Below are positions 9,214 to 17,761 of a stretch of DNA of 55,737 bases, in pieces. Numbering within the stretch: the stretch's first letter is position 1; every line of letters starts with the position of its first letter. The notes beneath the pieces are model-generated. The model was not told the origin of the DNA. It saw only the letters and a program-made list of their open reading frames with translations, and did no database searches. Both the position numbers and the translations under genes were made by a program. The stretch covers positions 1 through 55,737 of the forward strand of contig JAFSWC010000088.1 in NCBI GenBank assembly GCA_017444665.1, read 5' to 3'. This DNA comes from Oscillospiraceae bacterium (lineage in GTDB: Bacteria; Bacillota; Clostridia; Oscillospirales; Oscillospiraceae).

Positions 9214-10264
9214 TGGCGTCATCCTCCTCTGCAAGCACGATAAAGCCTGTGGGGATGCTGCGCGGGCCGGTAACGGAGGCGCAGTTGTTGATGATCTCGC
9301 CGTCGTAGACCATGACGGAAGACGAGCCGCCGTCAAGGTTGCCGGCGTTGATCGCGCCGTATTGCAGCATGATGTCCACGATGTTCTCCACCGTCGCGCC
9401 CAGCGTCTTGCTGCTCCGCCCGTCGAGGACGAGCAGCAGCAGCGCGCCGTCCTCGCGCTGGCCGATGGCTGTTCGCGGGTTGACGCCGACGCCGAGATTC
9501 TGGGTCTGGATCTCGCCGTTGATGATCAGCGACGAGGCGATGCCGTCGTGCGTAACGAAGCTGACGCCCCATTTCAGTCCTCTGTCAAGCGCCTTCTGCC
9601 CCTTCATCGTGCCGACGATCAGCTTGCCGTCGCCGTCAAGACCGACGATATTATAGCGCGTGTTGGCGTCGCCGTGGAGGATCTTTCCATCGCTTACGAC
9701 CAGGCCGAGCGGTGTGCTGCCGTTGCTCAGACCGTTGTTGTCCACAAAGCCGCCGGCGTTGATGCCGGCGATGCCGTCGTACTTTTTCACCATGTCGGTC
9801 AGCTGCAGGCCGGGGTCCACGCCGAATTTTCCCGACACGCCCAGGACCACGCGCCACGGGTCGCGCACGATCAGCAGCTTGCCCTTGCAGGTGCCGTAGG
9901 AGATGTCGATCAGTTCAAGATACGGCGTTTCGTCGTCCTTGTCTTTTTTCTCCTCCGGCGAGGCGATGTGGATCAGCGAGGTGTTGACCTGCTCGGTCTC
10001 CAGATCCTCGGTGCTTTTGAGGATATAGGGCTCCAGCTCTTCCTCGGACAGATAGATTCGGCTCATCCAGCGCAGGATGCTCGTCTCGCGCACCGAGTTG
10101 CAGAAAATGCCCGTCAGCGTCGGCGAGGGGCCCTTTTCAAAGACCCAGACGATACCCAGCAGCGTCAGCACGAGGCAAAGCAGCGTGATCCCCAGCAGGG
10201 CCATGGCCCGGCCGAAGGCGCGCCCTCTGCGCGGTTTTCCGTTTGTTGCCTTGTTTTCATCCAT
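9206..10264 (-). CDS. Phosphodiester glycosidase (NAGPA/DUF2233) family protein, copy 1
   Basis: 352 residues. One membrane helix near the N-terminus (about 19-43, LLGITLLCLVLTLLGIVWVF) without a lipobox suggests an anchored extracellular enzyme. The NAGPA domain covers about 130-345, with KYDGIAGINAGGFVDNNG, GVNPRTAIGQREDGALLLLV and AGNLDGGSSSVMVYDGE; the GINAGG and NLDGG motifs are those of the family named after the human uncovering enzyme, which cleaves GlcNAc from a phosphodiester. Known bacterial members act on sugar-phosphodiesters or similar bonds in the envelope; the substrate here is not known. It overlaps the downstream gene by 8 bp and sits 9 bp after the LRR lipoprotein gene. A second homologue lies two genes upstream. 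Confidence 0.88.
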   Translation of the reverse strand: MDENKATNGKPRRGRAFGRAMALLGITLLCLVLTLLGIVWVFEKGPSPTLTGIFCNSVRETSILRWMSRIYLSEEELEPYILKSTEDLETEQVNTSLIHIASPEEKKDKDDETPYLELIDISYGTCKGKLLIVRDPWRVVLGVSGKFGVDPGLQLTDMVKKYDGIAGINAGGFVDNNGLSNGSTPLGLVVSDGKILHGDANTRYNIVGLDGDGKLIVGTMKGQKALDRGLKWGVSFVTHDGIASSLIINGEIQTQNLGVGVNPRTAIGQREDGALLLLVLDGRSSKTLGATVENIVDIMLQYGAINAGNLDGGSSSVMVYDGEIINNCASVTGPRSIPTGFIVLAEEDDANG

Positions 10265-10273
10265 TTTGGGGGA

Positions 10274-11665
10274 TCACCCTTCCTCTCTCGAAGGTGAATT
10301 CGACAGCCGAAGCTGCCAGTTGAGATCATAGAGCATCTGCTGGCGCAGCAGGGCGTAGCGCTCGGTGGGGTCCTGCTTGTTTCCGGGCGTGTTGTAGCGC
10401 CACTTGCCCGAGCTGTTCGGGTCTCCGCCGTAGTCGCTGACGAAGGTGTTCGGCAGCTTTTCCTTGAGCAGGGCGACGTCCTCCTCGCTGATGTGCGTAA
10501 AGGTCGAGCCGCAGATGCGGACGATGATCAGATCCGTCAGGCCGTACAGCGGCGAGAGATCGCGCAGATTCGGCAGATTGGCGATATTGAGGTAGCGCAG
10601 GTTCACCTTGTCCGCAAGCGGGCTGAGATCGCCGATCCCGCAGGAATGGCATTCGATGAATTCCAGATCCGGGCAGTTTTCCAGCGGCGAGATATCGGCG
10701 ATATTCGTCAGCGTCAGGATCACGACCTGCAGCTTGGGAAAGCTGCGGGCAAATTCGATATTCGTCAGATGCGCGTTATGGCCTATATCGAGATAGAGCA
10801 CGTCGTGCATATAGTTGAGCAGACGCGCGTTTTCGTCGGTGAGGATGTGCGTGTCTCCGTCGTTGATCAGCGTCGTGTCCGTCATAAAGGTATAGCCCGC
10901 GATCTTGATGCTCCAGACGACGCCCTTGTCCGGGAAATCGCTGCGAAGCGCGTCCATCGCGTCATAATCGGTGATGCCGCAGTTTTCAAGCCGCAGCAGC
11001 TTCAGCGCGCGCAGATACGGCAGCGCGGCGCGAAAGGTCTCGATCCCCTCGTCGCCGATCTGCACCTTGGTGTAGCGCAGCTCCTCCGTCGTCCAGTCGG
11101 CGGTGCGGCCGAACAGCTCAAAGCGGCAGCACAGCTCCGCCTCCGGCGCGGCTTCGGCAAGCGCGCCGAGACTTTCGAACGAAAGCGTCGTCACCCCGTC
11201 CTCCGGCGCAAGGTGAAGCGTTTTTACCTCCGGCAGGACGGCAAGCGCCGCCACGACGGCGGGGACGTCTTCGTCCCGCGCGGCAGAGAGATCAAGCTCC
11301 TCGCTGGTGCTGTCGACGGCCGTGCCCAGCACGTCCGCCTTCCATGTCACCTCGGCGTCCGGAAAGGCTTTGCAAACGGCTTCCAGCTGGGGCAGCGTGG
11401 CGCCGGTCACGCCGAGGGAAACGCGCTTCACGCCGCCGAGACGGTCGCTTGCGCGCATCAGATCTTCGATCGTCGCGCCCGCTTCTTCCAGATCGATCGT
11501 ATCGGTCCCGGGCGTGATCGTCAGCGAGCCGAGCGTTACTTTCTCCGGCGTCGGTTCCGGCGTCGGCTCGGCCGGCGCCGCGGGCGTTTCAGCCGCGCCG
11601 CAGCCGGCAAACAGCAAAACGAAAGCGGAAAGGACCGCGATCAAAATCGCTCTTTTGCCCTTCAT
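10274..11665 (-). CDS. Leucine-rich-repeat lipoprotein
   Basis: 463 residues from the ATG at 11665, which has AAGGAAGGA nine bases upstream; the ATG at 11674 overlaps the previous stop but lacks spacing. The signal peptide ends in a lipobox, LLFAGC, so it is probably a surface lipoprotein. A Pro/Thr/Glu linker (PAAPAEPTPEPTPEK) follows. The body holds irregular leucine-rich repeats, clearest near the C-terminus: DISPLENCPDLEFIE, DLSPLADKVNLRYLNI and DLSPLYGLTDLIIVRI, an internalin-like pattern. Such domains bind proteins or glycans. It ends with a tail including GGDPNSSGKWRYNTPGNK. It is in the middle of the six-gene operon, overlapping a 63-aa membrane protein gene at its start. Confidence 0.85.
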   Translation of the reverse strand: MKGKRAILIAVLSAFVLLFAGCGAAETPAAPAEPTPEPTPEKVTLGSLTITPGTDTIDLEEAGATIEDLMRASDRLGGVKRVSLGVTGATLPQLEAVCKAFPDAEVTWKADVLGTAVDSTSEELDLSAARDEDVPAVVAALAVLPEVKTLHLAPEDGVTTLSFESLGALAEAAPEAELCCRFELFGRTADWTTEELRYTKVQIGDEGIETFRAALPYLRALKLLRLENCGITDYDAMDALRSDFPDKGVVWSIKIAGYTFMTDTTLINDGDTHILTDENARLLNYMHDVLYLDIGHNAHLTNIEFARSFPKLQVVILTLTNIADISPLENCPDLEFIECHSCGIGDLSPLADKVNLRYLNIANLPNLRDLSPLYGLTDLIIVRICGSTFTHISEEDVALLKEKLPNTFVSDYGGDPNSSGKWRYNTPGNKQDPTERYALLRQQMLYDLNWQLRLSNSPSREEG

Positions 11666-11670
11666 CACGT

Positions 11671-11862
11671 TCATTCCTTCCTTTGGTAGAGGATCAGGAT
11701 CACCGATTCCGCGATCACAAGGATCAGAAAGATCAGAAACGGGATCTTGAACACGTCGCGCGAGAGAAAATGCATCGCCTCGTTGAAGCGGTCGAGTACC
11801 CACAGCACCAGAAAGATCACGGCGGTGTCAATGCAGATATGGGGAAGTATTTTTTTGAACAA
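11671..11862 (-). CDS. 63-residue two-helix membrane protein
   Basis: It starts with TTG at 11862, three bases after the stop of the preceding gene and with GGAGGAGGG about ten bases upstream; its stop overlaps the possible ATG at 11674 of the next gene. Two hydrophobic helices are seen (about 9-25, IDTAVIFLVLWVL, and about 41-59, IPFLIFLILVIAESVILIL) with a short basic end. The tight spacing on both sides and the coding-like composition argue that it is real. I do not recognise a family; a small membrane partner or anchor for the operon's exported proteins is a guess from context. Confidence 0.72.
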   Translation of the reverse strand: MFKKILPHICIDTAVIFLVLWVLDRFNEAMHFLSRDVFKIPFLIFLILVIAESVILILYQRKE

Positions 11863-11865
11863 CGC

Positions 11866-12960
11866 TCAGCCCTCCTCCGGTGCTTCCGTCTCCGCTTCCG
11901 CGTCAAGGTCGGTGTCGGTGATGTAAATGATATCGGGAATGCTGCGGCCGTAGAGGAAGCTGATCCGCTCGCCCATCCAGGTCATGCCGACGCTGCGGCC
12001 GCCGTCGAGGTTGTAGGCGCTCTGGCAGCCCAGCGATTCAAAGAGATCGGCCAGCTGCTGCATCGTCATGCCGCGTGAGCCGCTCCACGCCCCGCCGCGG
12101 CTGCCCTCAACCTCAAGAAGATAATAGTGCCCGGGCTCGACATAGCCGATCGCCGAGCGCGGATTGGCCGGGAGCACCGTGCTGTTGAAGCGTGTCAGCG
12201 CCTTGCCCTCGTCGTCAAGCAGCTCCGGTCCGAAGCTCCATACCTGCCAGGGGGACGCGGCCTTGAGGTCGTCCAGGTTCAGTTCCTTGTTCGTCATCGT
12301 GACCATCGTGCCGTCCGACAACAGCACGCACACGTCCTGAAAACGTGTTTCCCGGTAGAGCACGCCGTCGCGCACGACGATGCCCTCTCCGCGGCCGGCG
12401 TAATGGTCGCCGGAAATGGCGACGATCGCGTTCGTCTCCGCCGCCAATTTATCGATCATCTGAAAACCGCCGTTGAACTTGCCGTTGGCAAAGCCGCTGC
12501 GCAGATACTTCAGATCTCTGACGTAGACGTCCGCCAGGTAATAGATGACGCTGTTTTCTTCCACGCGCGTGACCGTCACGTTGACGTTGGCGCTTTGATA
12601 GGTGTTTTCGGTCTGGATGATCTCGCCGTCGGTAAATTTATCGGCAAATTTCTCGCCCCACATGCCGGTGTAGACCGGTTCTTCCTCCACAGCGGGCTGT
12701 TCCTCCTGCTGTTCCTCCGGCGGAAGTTCCTCCGGCAAAAGCGTTGCGGGCGTCGGCTGCGGTGCGAGCGTGACGAGCGCCACCGGCTCGCTCTTTTCGA
12801 CAAGAAGGCCGTAGTGCGGCAGCACATGGTGGAACAGGGCGAACACGTTCAGCCCGACAGCGATCGCCAGCAGATCGTAAAAGATCATCCTGCCGACGCT
12901 CATCTGTTTTTTCTTTTTCGGCCGCTCCCGGGCGGGGGCGGCGTTTTCGTTCTCCATCAT
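11866..12960 (-). CDS. Phosphodiester glycosidase (NAGPA/DUF2233) family protein, copy 2
   Basis: 364 residues. A lysine-rich N-terminus (RPKKKKQMSVGR) precedes one membrane helix (about 26-46), then a Pro/Glu-rich linker (ELPPEEQQEEQPAVEEEPVY), placing the enzyme domain outside. The NAGPA domain covers about 130-350 with AIVAISGDHYAGRGEG, LPANPRSAIGYVEPGHYYLL and YNLDGGRSVGMTW. It is more diverged from copy 1 than a recent duplicate would be: copy 1 has GINAGGF where this one has AISGDHY, so the two may act on different bonds. The start is two bases after the CotH stop and GAGG is in place. Hydrolysis of an envelope sugar-phosphodiester is inferred from the family. Confidence 0.87.
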   Translation of the reverse strand: MMENENAAPARERPKKKKQMSVGRMIFYDLLAIAVGLNVFALFHHVLPHYGLLVEKSEPVALVTLAPQPTPATLLPEELPPEEQQEEQPAVEEEPVYTGMWGEKFADKFTDGEIIQTENTYQSANVNVTVTRVEENSVIYYLADVYVRDLKYLRSGFANGKFNGGFQMIDKLAAETNAIVAISGDHYAGRGEGIVVRDGVLYRETRFQDVCVLLSDGTMVTMTNKELNLDDLKAASPWQVWSFGPELLDDEGKALTRFNSTVLPANPRSAIGYVEPGHYYLLEVEGSRGGAWSGSRGMTMQQLADLFESLGCQSAYNLDGGRSVGMTWMGERISFLYGRSIPDIIYITDTDLDAEAETEAPEEG

Positions 12961-12961
12961 T

Positions 12962-15409
12962 TTATCCTCTTTCAGGGAAGTATTCCTTCATGGTCTCGTC
13001 GCTGGCGCCGGTCACCGACTGGACGATCTCCAGCCAGCTGTCGTCGCGGTGCTGGCCGAACACGCGGCGCTGCGACTTCAGGCTGTTTTCCATCAGCACC
13101 CTGCTCTCGCCCCAGCGGCTGAGATTGCGGGTCATCTCCGGCTCAAGCTCGTCCACCATGCGGTTGAGGATCTCCAGCGCCAGCTCGTGGCCGAGCCCGT
13201 TTTTATACATGCCTGAGGCTGTTTCCAGCATGACCTGTTTGAACTCGCTGCTGCGCATCAGCTTGGACAGGATGCGGCCGATCTGCGATTCGCCGGGATC
13301 GACGATCTCCCAGATATAAGCGTTCGGGTTTTCCATCGAGATATCCAGATCGAAGAACATCGTGCGCCACTTTGAATCGGGCTGGACGCCGCGGAAATAG
13401 CGGATATTGCCCGCCGTGTCGCGGTTGTTGAAATAGGCCTCCAGCAGCAGCCACTGGGCAAAGGACTGCACATCGATGCGGTCGGCGACGTACTGATAGC
13501 ATTCGGGATCGGTCAGGTCGTGGCCGGTGATGTAGTTATACAGCTTGTACAGCTGCGGCTGATACTGGATCTTGATCGGCGCGCGGCTGATCGTGTTCAT
13601 ATCCTCGGGCGAGCCGGTGTGGCTTTCGATATATTTTCTCGAATACGCCTCGCGCAGGCTGTAAATGCCGTAGTAATTGCCGTTGACGTACACCAGGCAG
13701 AAGCGCGAGTCGAGCGCGTAGGGATCCGTCACGGCGACGCGCTCGGCAAATTCGGCGGCAAGCGGCTCGCGGTAGGTCTTCATAAAGACGGTGTCGCCGC
13801 CGCGCAGGTTCAGCGAATGGAATTCGGTGATGCCCTGGCCGAAGAGGTCATAGTTGATATCTCCGCCGTAGCGGTCGCGGAACACGACCTTGAAGCTCTT
13901 CTTGTCCCAGACGGTGCGCGACGCCGCGCCGTGCATCGTGATCATGCAGTCGGAGGCAAAGCTGCCGCCGTCGACGTCGTAAAACTCGGTGTGCGAGTCA
14001 TACTCCATCTTGCCGTTGCGGTAATAGAGAATGTTGAATTTCGAAGGTTCAAGCGCCAGGCAGACGACCGGCAGCGTGTGGTTTTCGTTGATGACGTATG
14101 TATAGGTGGCCGTCTCGCTTCTCAGCTTGCCGCCCACGACCGAGATCGCCCGGATCGCCGTCGTCTTCGTCAGATGGATCGGGCCGGAATAGACGTTGGA
14201 ATCCTTGTCGGGCAGGTTGCCGTTGAGGGTGTAGTAGATCGTTCCCTCGCCGGAAAGCTCGACGTCCACGCCCTCGACGCCGTTGTAAATGCCGGGGCGC
14301 GTCACGCTCTCGGGCCGTTTGGCCAGGAACCGGCCGTAGGCGCCGGTGTTCTGCACGCCGGGCGTGGGCGCGGGATAATAATAAAAGCCGTCGGCGCCGT
14401 CTACGCGGCCCTTGCTGTGGTTCAGCGGCATGCCGTAAAGGCTGATGCGGTCCGAAAGACTTCCGTCGGCGCCATAGAGAAAGACGCCTTCGCCCGCGGA
14501 GGAGAGCTTGAACGGCGCGTGGCACGCGGCAGTCTCCAGCAGCGGTTCGCCGCAGTGGACAAGAAATATCTCGCCCGGCTTGATCTTTTTGTCGGGAAGC
14601 TGAAAGCGCGTCGGCTCGTCCGCATCGTCGGTCAGATAATAGTCGCTGAGCGTGATCGTCTTGCCGGAGACGTTTTTCAGCTCGACCCAGTCGTAGCAGC
14701 CGCCGGCGTGGGCGTTGTAGCTGTCGTTATAGGCCATGGCCTCGTTGATGACAAGGCCGCCGTGGACGTCGTTTTCCCGCGCAAAGCTCTCATAGCCGTC
14801 CTCGGTGTTGGGCAGGCCGGGCGTGGGATACCAGCTTTCGCTGACCGTGTCGCCTTCGACGCGCAGCACGCTGTCCTCCTTGCAGGTCTCATAGCTCACC
14901 TGCCGCAGCACGGTGCCCGAGGGAGAGGAGAGATAGAGCGTGTCTCCGTCCCTGGACAGGGCAAAATTTGTGTGCAGTTCTCCGTCGGCGCGGTCCTTTT
15001 TCGAGCAGAAGACGACGCGGTATTCCCCGCTCTCGAGCGTCAGGGACGGAATCTGCCATTTACAGGGTTCCTTGTCGCTGTCCGAAAGCCAGCAGCCCGT
15101 CAGATCCGCACTCTCCGCGCCGGGGTTGTAAAGTTCGATCCAATCGGAGTAATCGCCGTCGGCGTCCCGCATCGTGACCTTGTTGGAAGGCTGCAGCTCG
15201 CTGATGACGACCTCAGTTTGGAACGGGTCGGGCGTCGGCTCGGCCATATCCTCCGGTGTCGGCCTGCTCTCCGCCTTTTCGGGCGAGGCGTCGACGTCAT
15301 GCAGGATTTCCTCGACATCCGGCATGCCGCACGCTGTCAGAAGCATGGCCATCAGCAGGATGACCGCTGTCACGGCTCTTATTTTTTTATGGGAAAGTTT
15401 CTCGGTCAT
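12962..15409 (-). CDS. CotH kinase family lipoprotein with two lamin-tail domains, copy 1
   Basis: 815 residues. The signal peptide ends in a lipobox (LLTAC, Cys27). Order of domains: lamin-tail domain (about 68-180, VVISELQPSNKVTMRDADGD); second lamin-tail domain (about 218-345, LVINEAMAYNDSYNAHAGG); chitobiase-type C-terminal beta domain (about 375-440, GTIYYTLNGNLPDKDSNVYS); CotH kinase-like domain from about 447 to the end. The CotH part shows NGNYYGIYSLREAYSRKYIE, a RGGDTVFMKTYREPL segment and the metal-binding FFDLDISM motif (about 685). Bacillus CotH is an atypical kinase that phosphorylates spore coat proteins; here a lipid-anchored extracellular form is inferred. It is the first gene of the six-gene operon. 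AAAGGAG lies ten bases before the ATG. Confidence 0.9.
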   Translation of the reverse strand: MTEKLSHKKIRAVTAVILLMAMLLTACGMPDVEEILHDVDASPEKAESRPTPEDMAEPTPDPFQTEVVISELQPSNKVTMRDADGDYSDWIELYNPGAESADLTGCWLSDSDKEPCKWQIPSLTLESGEYRVVFCSKKDRADGELHTNFALSRDGDTLYLSSPSGTVLRQVSYETCKEDSVLRVEGDTVSESWYPTPGLPNTEDGYESFARENDVHGGLVINEAMAYNDSYNAHAGGCYDWVELKNVSGKTITLSDYYLTDDADEPTRFQLPDKKIKPGEIFLVHCGEPLLETAACHAPFKLSSAGEGVFLYGADGSLSDRISLYGMPLNHSKGRVDGADGFYYYPAPTPGVQNTGAYGRFLAKRPESVTRPGIYNGVEGVDVELSGEGTIYYTLNGNLPDKDSNVYSGPIHLTKTTAIRAISVVGGKLRSETATYTYVINENHTLPVVCLALEPSKFNILYYRNGKMEYDSHTEFYDVDGGSFASDCMITMHGAASRTVWDKKSFKVVFRDRYGGDINYDLFGQGITEFHSLNLRGGDTVFMKTYREPLAAEFAERVAVTDPYALDSRFCLVYVNGNYYGIYSLREAYSRKYIESHTGSPEDMNTISRAPIKIQYQPQLYKLYNYITGHDLTDPECYQYVADRIDVQSFAQWLLLEAYFNNRDTAGNIRYFRGVQPDSKWRTMFFDLDISMENPNAYIWEIVDPGESQIGRILSKLMRSSEFKQVMLETASGMYKNGLGHELALEILNRMVDELEPEMTRNLSRWGESRVLMENSLKSQRRVFGQHRDDSWLEIVQSVTGASDETMKEYFPERG

Positions 15410-15463
15410 CCTCTTGGTTCTCCTTTAAAATCCGGGATAAGCCCGCACATAGTTTTTCATGTT

Positions 15464-15492
15464 AGTTTACCATTTCCCCCCTGCGGTGTCAA
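15464..15492 (-). promoter_or_regulatory. Promoter of the six-gene surface operon
   Basis: A perfect TTGACA (-35, 15487-15492) is followed after exactly 17 bp by TAAACT (-10, 15464-15469) with an extended TGG before it. It lies about 50 bp before the CotH start. No other good promoter was seen inside the operon. Confidence 0.85.
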
Positions 15493-15595
15493 GTTTCGCC
15501 CCTCTTCCGCAGGGCTGCCGGCAGCGGGACGGCAAGGCTCCGTTTTCCCTTCTTTTTTTAACGATTTTACATTTCCGAAATACTATTTTCCTTAT

Positions 15596-15652
15596 TTACG
15601 AAACAAATTGCTGGTATCTTATACTCGAAAGCATAGAAAGAATCTTTTTCAT
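15596..15652 (-). CDS. Possible 18-residue leader peptide upstream of the surface operon
   Basis: An ATG with an excellent AAGGAG site seven bases upstream opens an 18-codon frame (MKKILSMLSSIRYQQFVS) ending in TAA. The frame points toward the CotH operon promoter but stops 104 bp before it. TATAAA lies upstream of it at the edge of the hairpin, with no convincing -35. It may be a leader peptide, the remains of a secreted protein start, or chance. Within the 407-bp gap 15410-15816 the other items are the CotH promoter, a strong forward terminator and the polymerase promoter. Confidence 0.3.
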   Translation of the reverse strand: MKKILSMLSSIRYQQFVS

Positions 15653-15680
15653 TTTTCTCCTTTTTTCCTCTCATTTATAC

Positions 15681-15727
15681 AAGATCAAGGCGAAGCGGTC
15701 CCCCGCTTCGCCTTGATCTTTTTTTGT
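15681..15727 (+). terminator. Strong forward intrinsic terminator with no forward gene before it
   Basis: A perfect 18-bp stem (15681-15698 with 15703-15720), loop TCCC, ends in seven T. There is no forward gene upstream; it may stop antisense transcription through the CotH operon, end a small RNA, or shield the polymerase promoter that follows. Confidence 0.85.
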
Positions 15728-15763
15728 GGGACGCATATCGGACAGTTTGCGTGCGCGTATGGC

Positions 15764-15792
15764 TTGAAAACGTCGGGGCATACTGATAAGAT
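15764..15792 (+). promoter_or_regulatory. Promoter of the Y-family polymerase operon
   Basis: TTGAAA (15764-15769), 17 bp, TAAGAT (15787-15792), 24 bp before the start codon. I looked for a LexA box of the GAAC-N4-GTTC type and saw none. Confidence 0.7.
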
Positions 15793-15816
15793 AGGATCAG
15801 AAAAGCATCGCGGGAG

Positions 15817-17346
15817 GTGAGGGAAACGGAGGAGAGGACTTATATTGCGATCGACCTGAAGAGCTTTTACGCCTCGGTCGAATGCCGTGAGCGCGGCCTT
15901 GATCCGCTGGACGCCAATCTTGTCGTCGCGGACCCGACGCGCACGGAAAAGACGATCTGCCTTGCCGTCTCCCCCGCGCTCAAGGCCTATGGCATTTCCG
16001 GGCGCGCGCGGCTGTTCGAGGCGGTCGAGCGCATCCGCGAGGTCAACGCCCTGCGCCGCAGCCGTGCGCCGGGCCGCAGCTTTTCCGGCCGATCGTATCT
16101 CGACCACGAGCTGAAGGCCGACCCCGCGCTGGAGCTTGACTATGTCGTCGCGCCGCCGCGCATGGCCCTGTACATCGAATACAGCACCCGCATCTATCAG
16201 ATCTATCTCAAATACGCCGCGCCGGAGGATATCCACGTCTATTCCATCGACGAGATCTTTCTCGACGCGACCGACTATATCCGCACCCGGGGCCAGAGCG
16301 CGCGCGAATACGCGATGACGATCGTGCGCGACGTGCTTGCCGCGACGGGCATCACCGCCACCGTCGGCATCGGCACAAACCTGTATCTGGCCAAGGTCGC
16401 AATGGATATCGTGGCCAAGCACATCCCCGCCGACCGCGACGGCGTGCGCATCGCCGCGCTTGACGAGATGCGCTACCGCCGCGAGCTGTGGGATCACCGG
16501 CCGCTGACCGACTTCTGGCGCGTCGGCCGCGGGATCGCCAAAAAGCTGGAGGAAAACGGGCTGTATACGATGGGCGACGTGGCGCGCTGCTCGCTCGGCA
16601 AGGCGGGCGAGGCGCACAATGAAGAGCTGCTCTACCGGCTCTTCGGCGTCAACGCCGAGCTGCTGATCGACCACGCCTGGGGCTGGGAGAGCTGCCGTAT
16701 GTCAGACATCAAGGCGTATCGCCCCTCCTCGCACAGCATCAGCACCGGGCAGGTACTGATGTCGCCCTATGACTTTCAAAAGGCGCGGCTGATCGTGCGC
16801 GAGATGACCGAGCTGATGGTGCTGGAGCTGGTGGCCAAGGCGCTGGTGACCGATCTTGTAGAGCTTTCGATCAACTATGACCGTGGGAGCGTGGCCGACG
16901 CGGCGATGGCGCGGGAATACAGCGGCAGCATGGAGCGCGACTATTACGGCCGCAGCGTACCGAAGAGCGCGCACGGCTCGGCGAGGCTCCGGCGCTATAC
17001 CTCTTCGACGAAGCAGATCCTGGAGGCGATGCTGCGCCTGTACGACGAGATCGTCGACCCGGCGCTGAGCGTAAGGCGCGTCACGATCGCCGTATGCAAC
17101 GTAGCCGACGAGCGCTATGCCGGAAAGGAGAGCGAGCGGCAGCTGGATCTCTTCACCGATTACGCGGCGGAGGAAAAGAACCGCGCGGAAGAGGACGCGG
17201 CGCTGCAGACCGAGCGCAAACAGCAGCGCGTGATGCTGGACATCAAGAAGAAATACGGCAAAAACGCGATCTTAAAGGGCATGAATCTGGAAAAGGGCGC
17301 GACGACGATCGAGCGCAACCGTCAGATCGGAGGGCATAAGGCATAA
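15817..17346 (+). CDS. Y-family DNA polymerase (UmuC/UvrX-like)
   Basis: 509 residues, GTG start at 15817; the next residues lead straight into TYIAIDLKSFYASVECRERG, the first catalytic motif with its metal-binding Asp and steric-gate region. The second motif is VYSIDEIFLDATDY. The thumb and little-finger parts follow, with DFWRVGRGIAKKLEENGLYT as the helix-hairpin-helix segment and a C-terminal tail ending KNAILKGMNLEKGATTIERN, typical of the Firmicutes UvrX/YqjW branch rather than DinB itself. It bypasses DNA lesions with low fidelity. It shares one base with the YolD-like gene after it, a pairing common in Firmicutes and their plasmids and phages. GGGAGG lies almost at the GTG, so the exact start is not certain. 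Confidence 0.9.
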   Translation: MRETEERTYIAIDLKSFYASVECRERGLDPLDANLVVADPTRTEKTICLAVSPALKAYGISGRARLFEAVERIREVNALRRSRAPGRSFSGRSYLDHELKADPALELDYVVAPPRMALYIEYSTRIYQIYLKYAAPEDIHVYSIDEIFLDATDYIRTRGQSAREYAMTIVRDVLAATGITATVGIGTNLYLAKVAMDIVAKHIPADRDGVRIAALDEMRYRRELWDHRPLTDFWRVGRGIAKKLEENGLYTMGDVARCSLGKAGEAHNEELLYRLFGVNAELLIDHAWGWESCRMSDIKAYRPSSHSISTGQVLMSPYDFQKARLIVREMTELMVLELVAKALVTDLVELSINYDRGSVADAAMAREYSGSMERDYYGRSVPKSAHGSARLRRYTSSTKQILEAMLRLYDEIVDPALSVRRVTIAVCNVADERYAGKESERQLDLFTDYAAEEKNRAEEDAALQTERKQQRVMLDIKKKYGKNAILKGMNLEKGATTIERNRQIGGHKA

Positions 17347-17753
17347 TGGGAAAATACGACGACATCATCCATCTGCCCCGCCACGTTTCACAGAAGCACG
17401 CGCAGATGCCGCTTGCCTCGCGCGCGGCACAGTTTTCCTCCTTTGCCGCGCTGACCGGCTTTGAGGCCGCGGTAAGCGAGGCCGCGCGGCTGACCGAGAC
17501 GCGCGCGGAGCTTGACCGCGACGCGCTGGAGGCGATGGACGAAACGCTGCGCGCGATCGCCGGGCTGCTTGAAGAGGGCGCGGCGCCGGAGGCACAGATC
17601 CTGCTGTTTGTCCCCGATGAGCGCAAGGACGGCGGCCGCTATGAGACGCTGCGCGGCACGGTGGAAAAAATCGAGCCGTATGAAAGGCTGCTTGTTCTCT
17701 CAGACGGCCGGAAGATCCCGCTCAAGGACATCGACGCGATCGAGCTTGTATAA
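17346..17753 (+). CDS. YolD-like protein
   Basis: 135 residues, starting within the last base of the polymerase stop (TAATG). The N-terminus KYDDIIHLPRHVSQKHAQMP is the family signature for YolD-like proteins coded beside UvrX-type polymerases, and the C-terminus has the short beta barrel (GTVEKIEPYERLLVLSDGRKIPLKDIDAIE). By analogy with UmuD it is thought to assist the polymerase, but without a protease-type processing site. The genomic pair and the family match make the call firm; the biochemical role is not established. Confidence 0.85.
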   Translation: MGKYDDIIHLPRHVSQKHAQMPLASRAAQFSSFAALTGFEAAVSEAARLTETRAELDRDALEAMDETLRAIAGLLEEGAAPEAQILLFVPDERKDGGRYETLRGTVEKIEPYERLLVLSDGRKIPLKDIDAIELV

Positions 17754-17761
17754 TGGGCATG

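Noticed and set aside
13520-15820. 766-codon forward open frame opposite the CotH gene
   Set aside because: It lies antisense to a well-supported lipoprotein gene with ribosome site and promoter, has the Val/Ala/Gly/Arg-rich look of a shadow frame, and matches no family.
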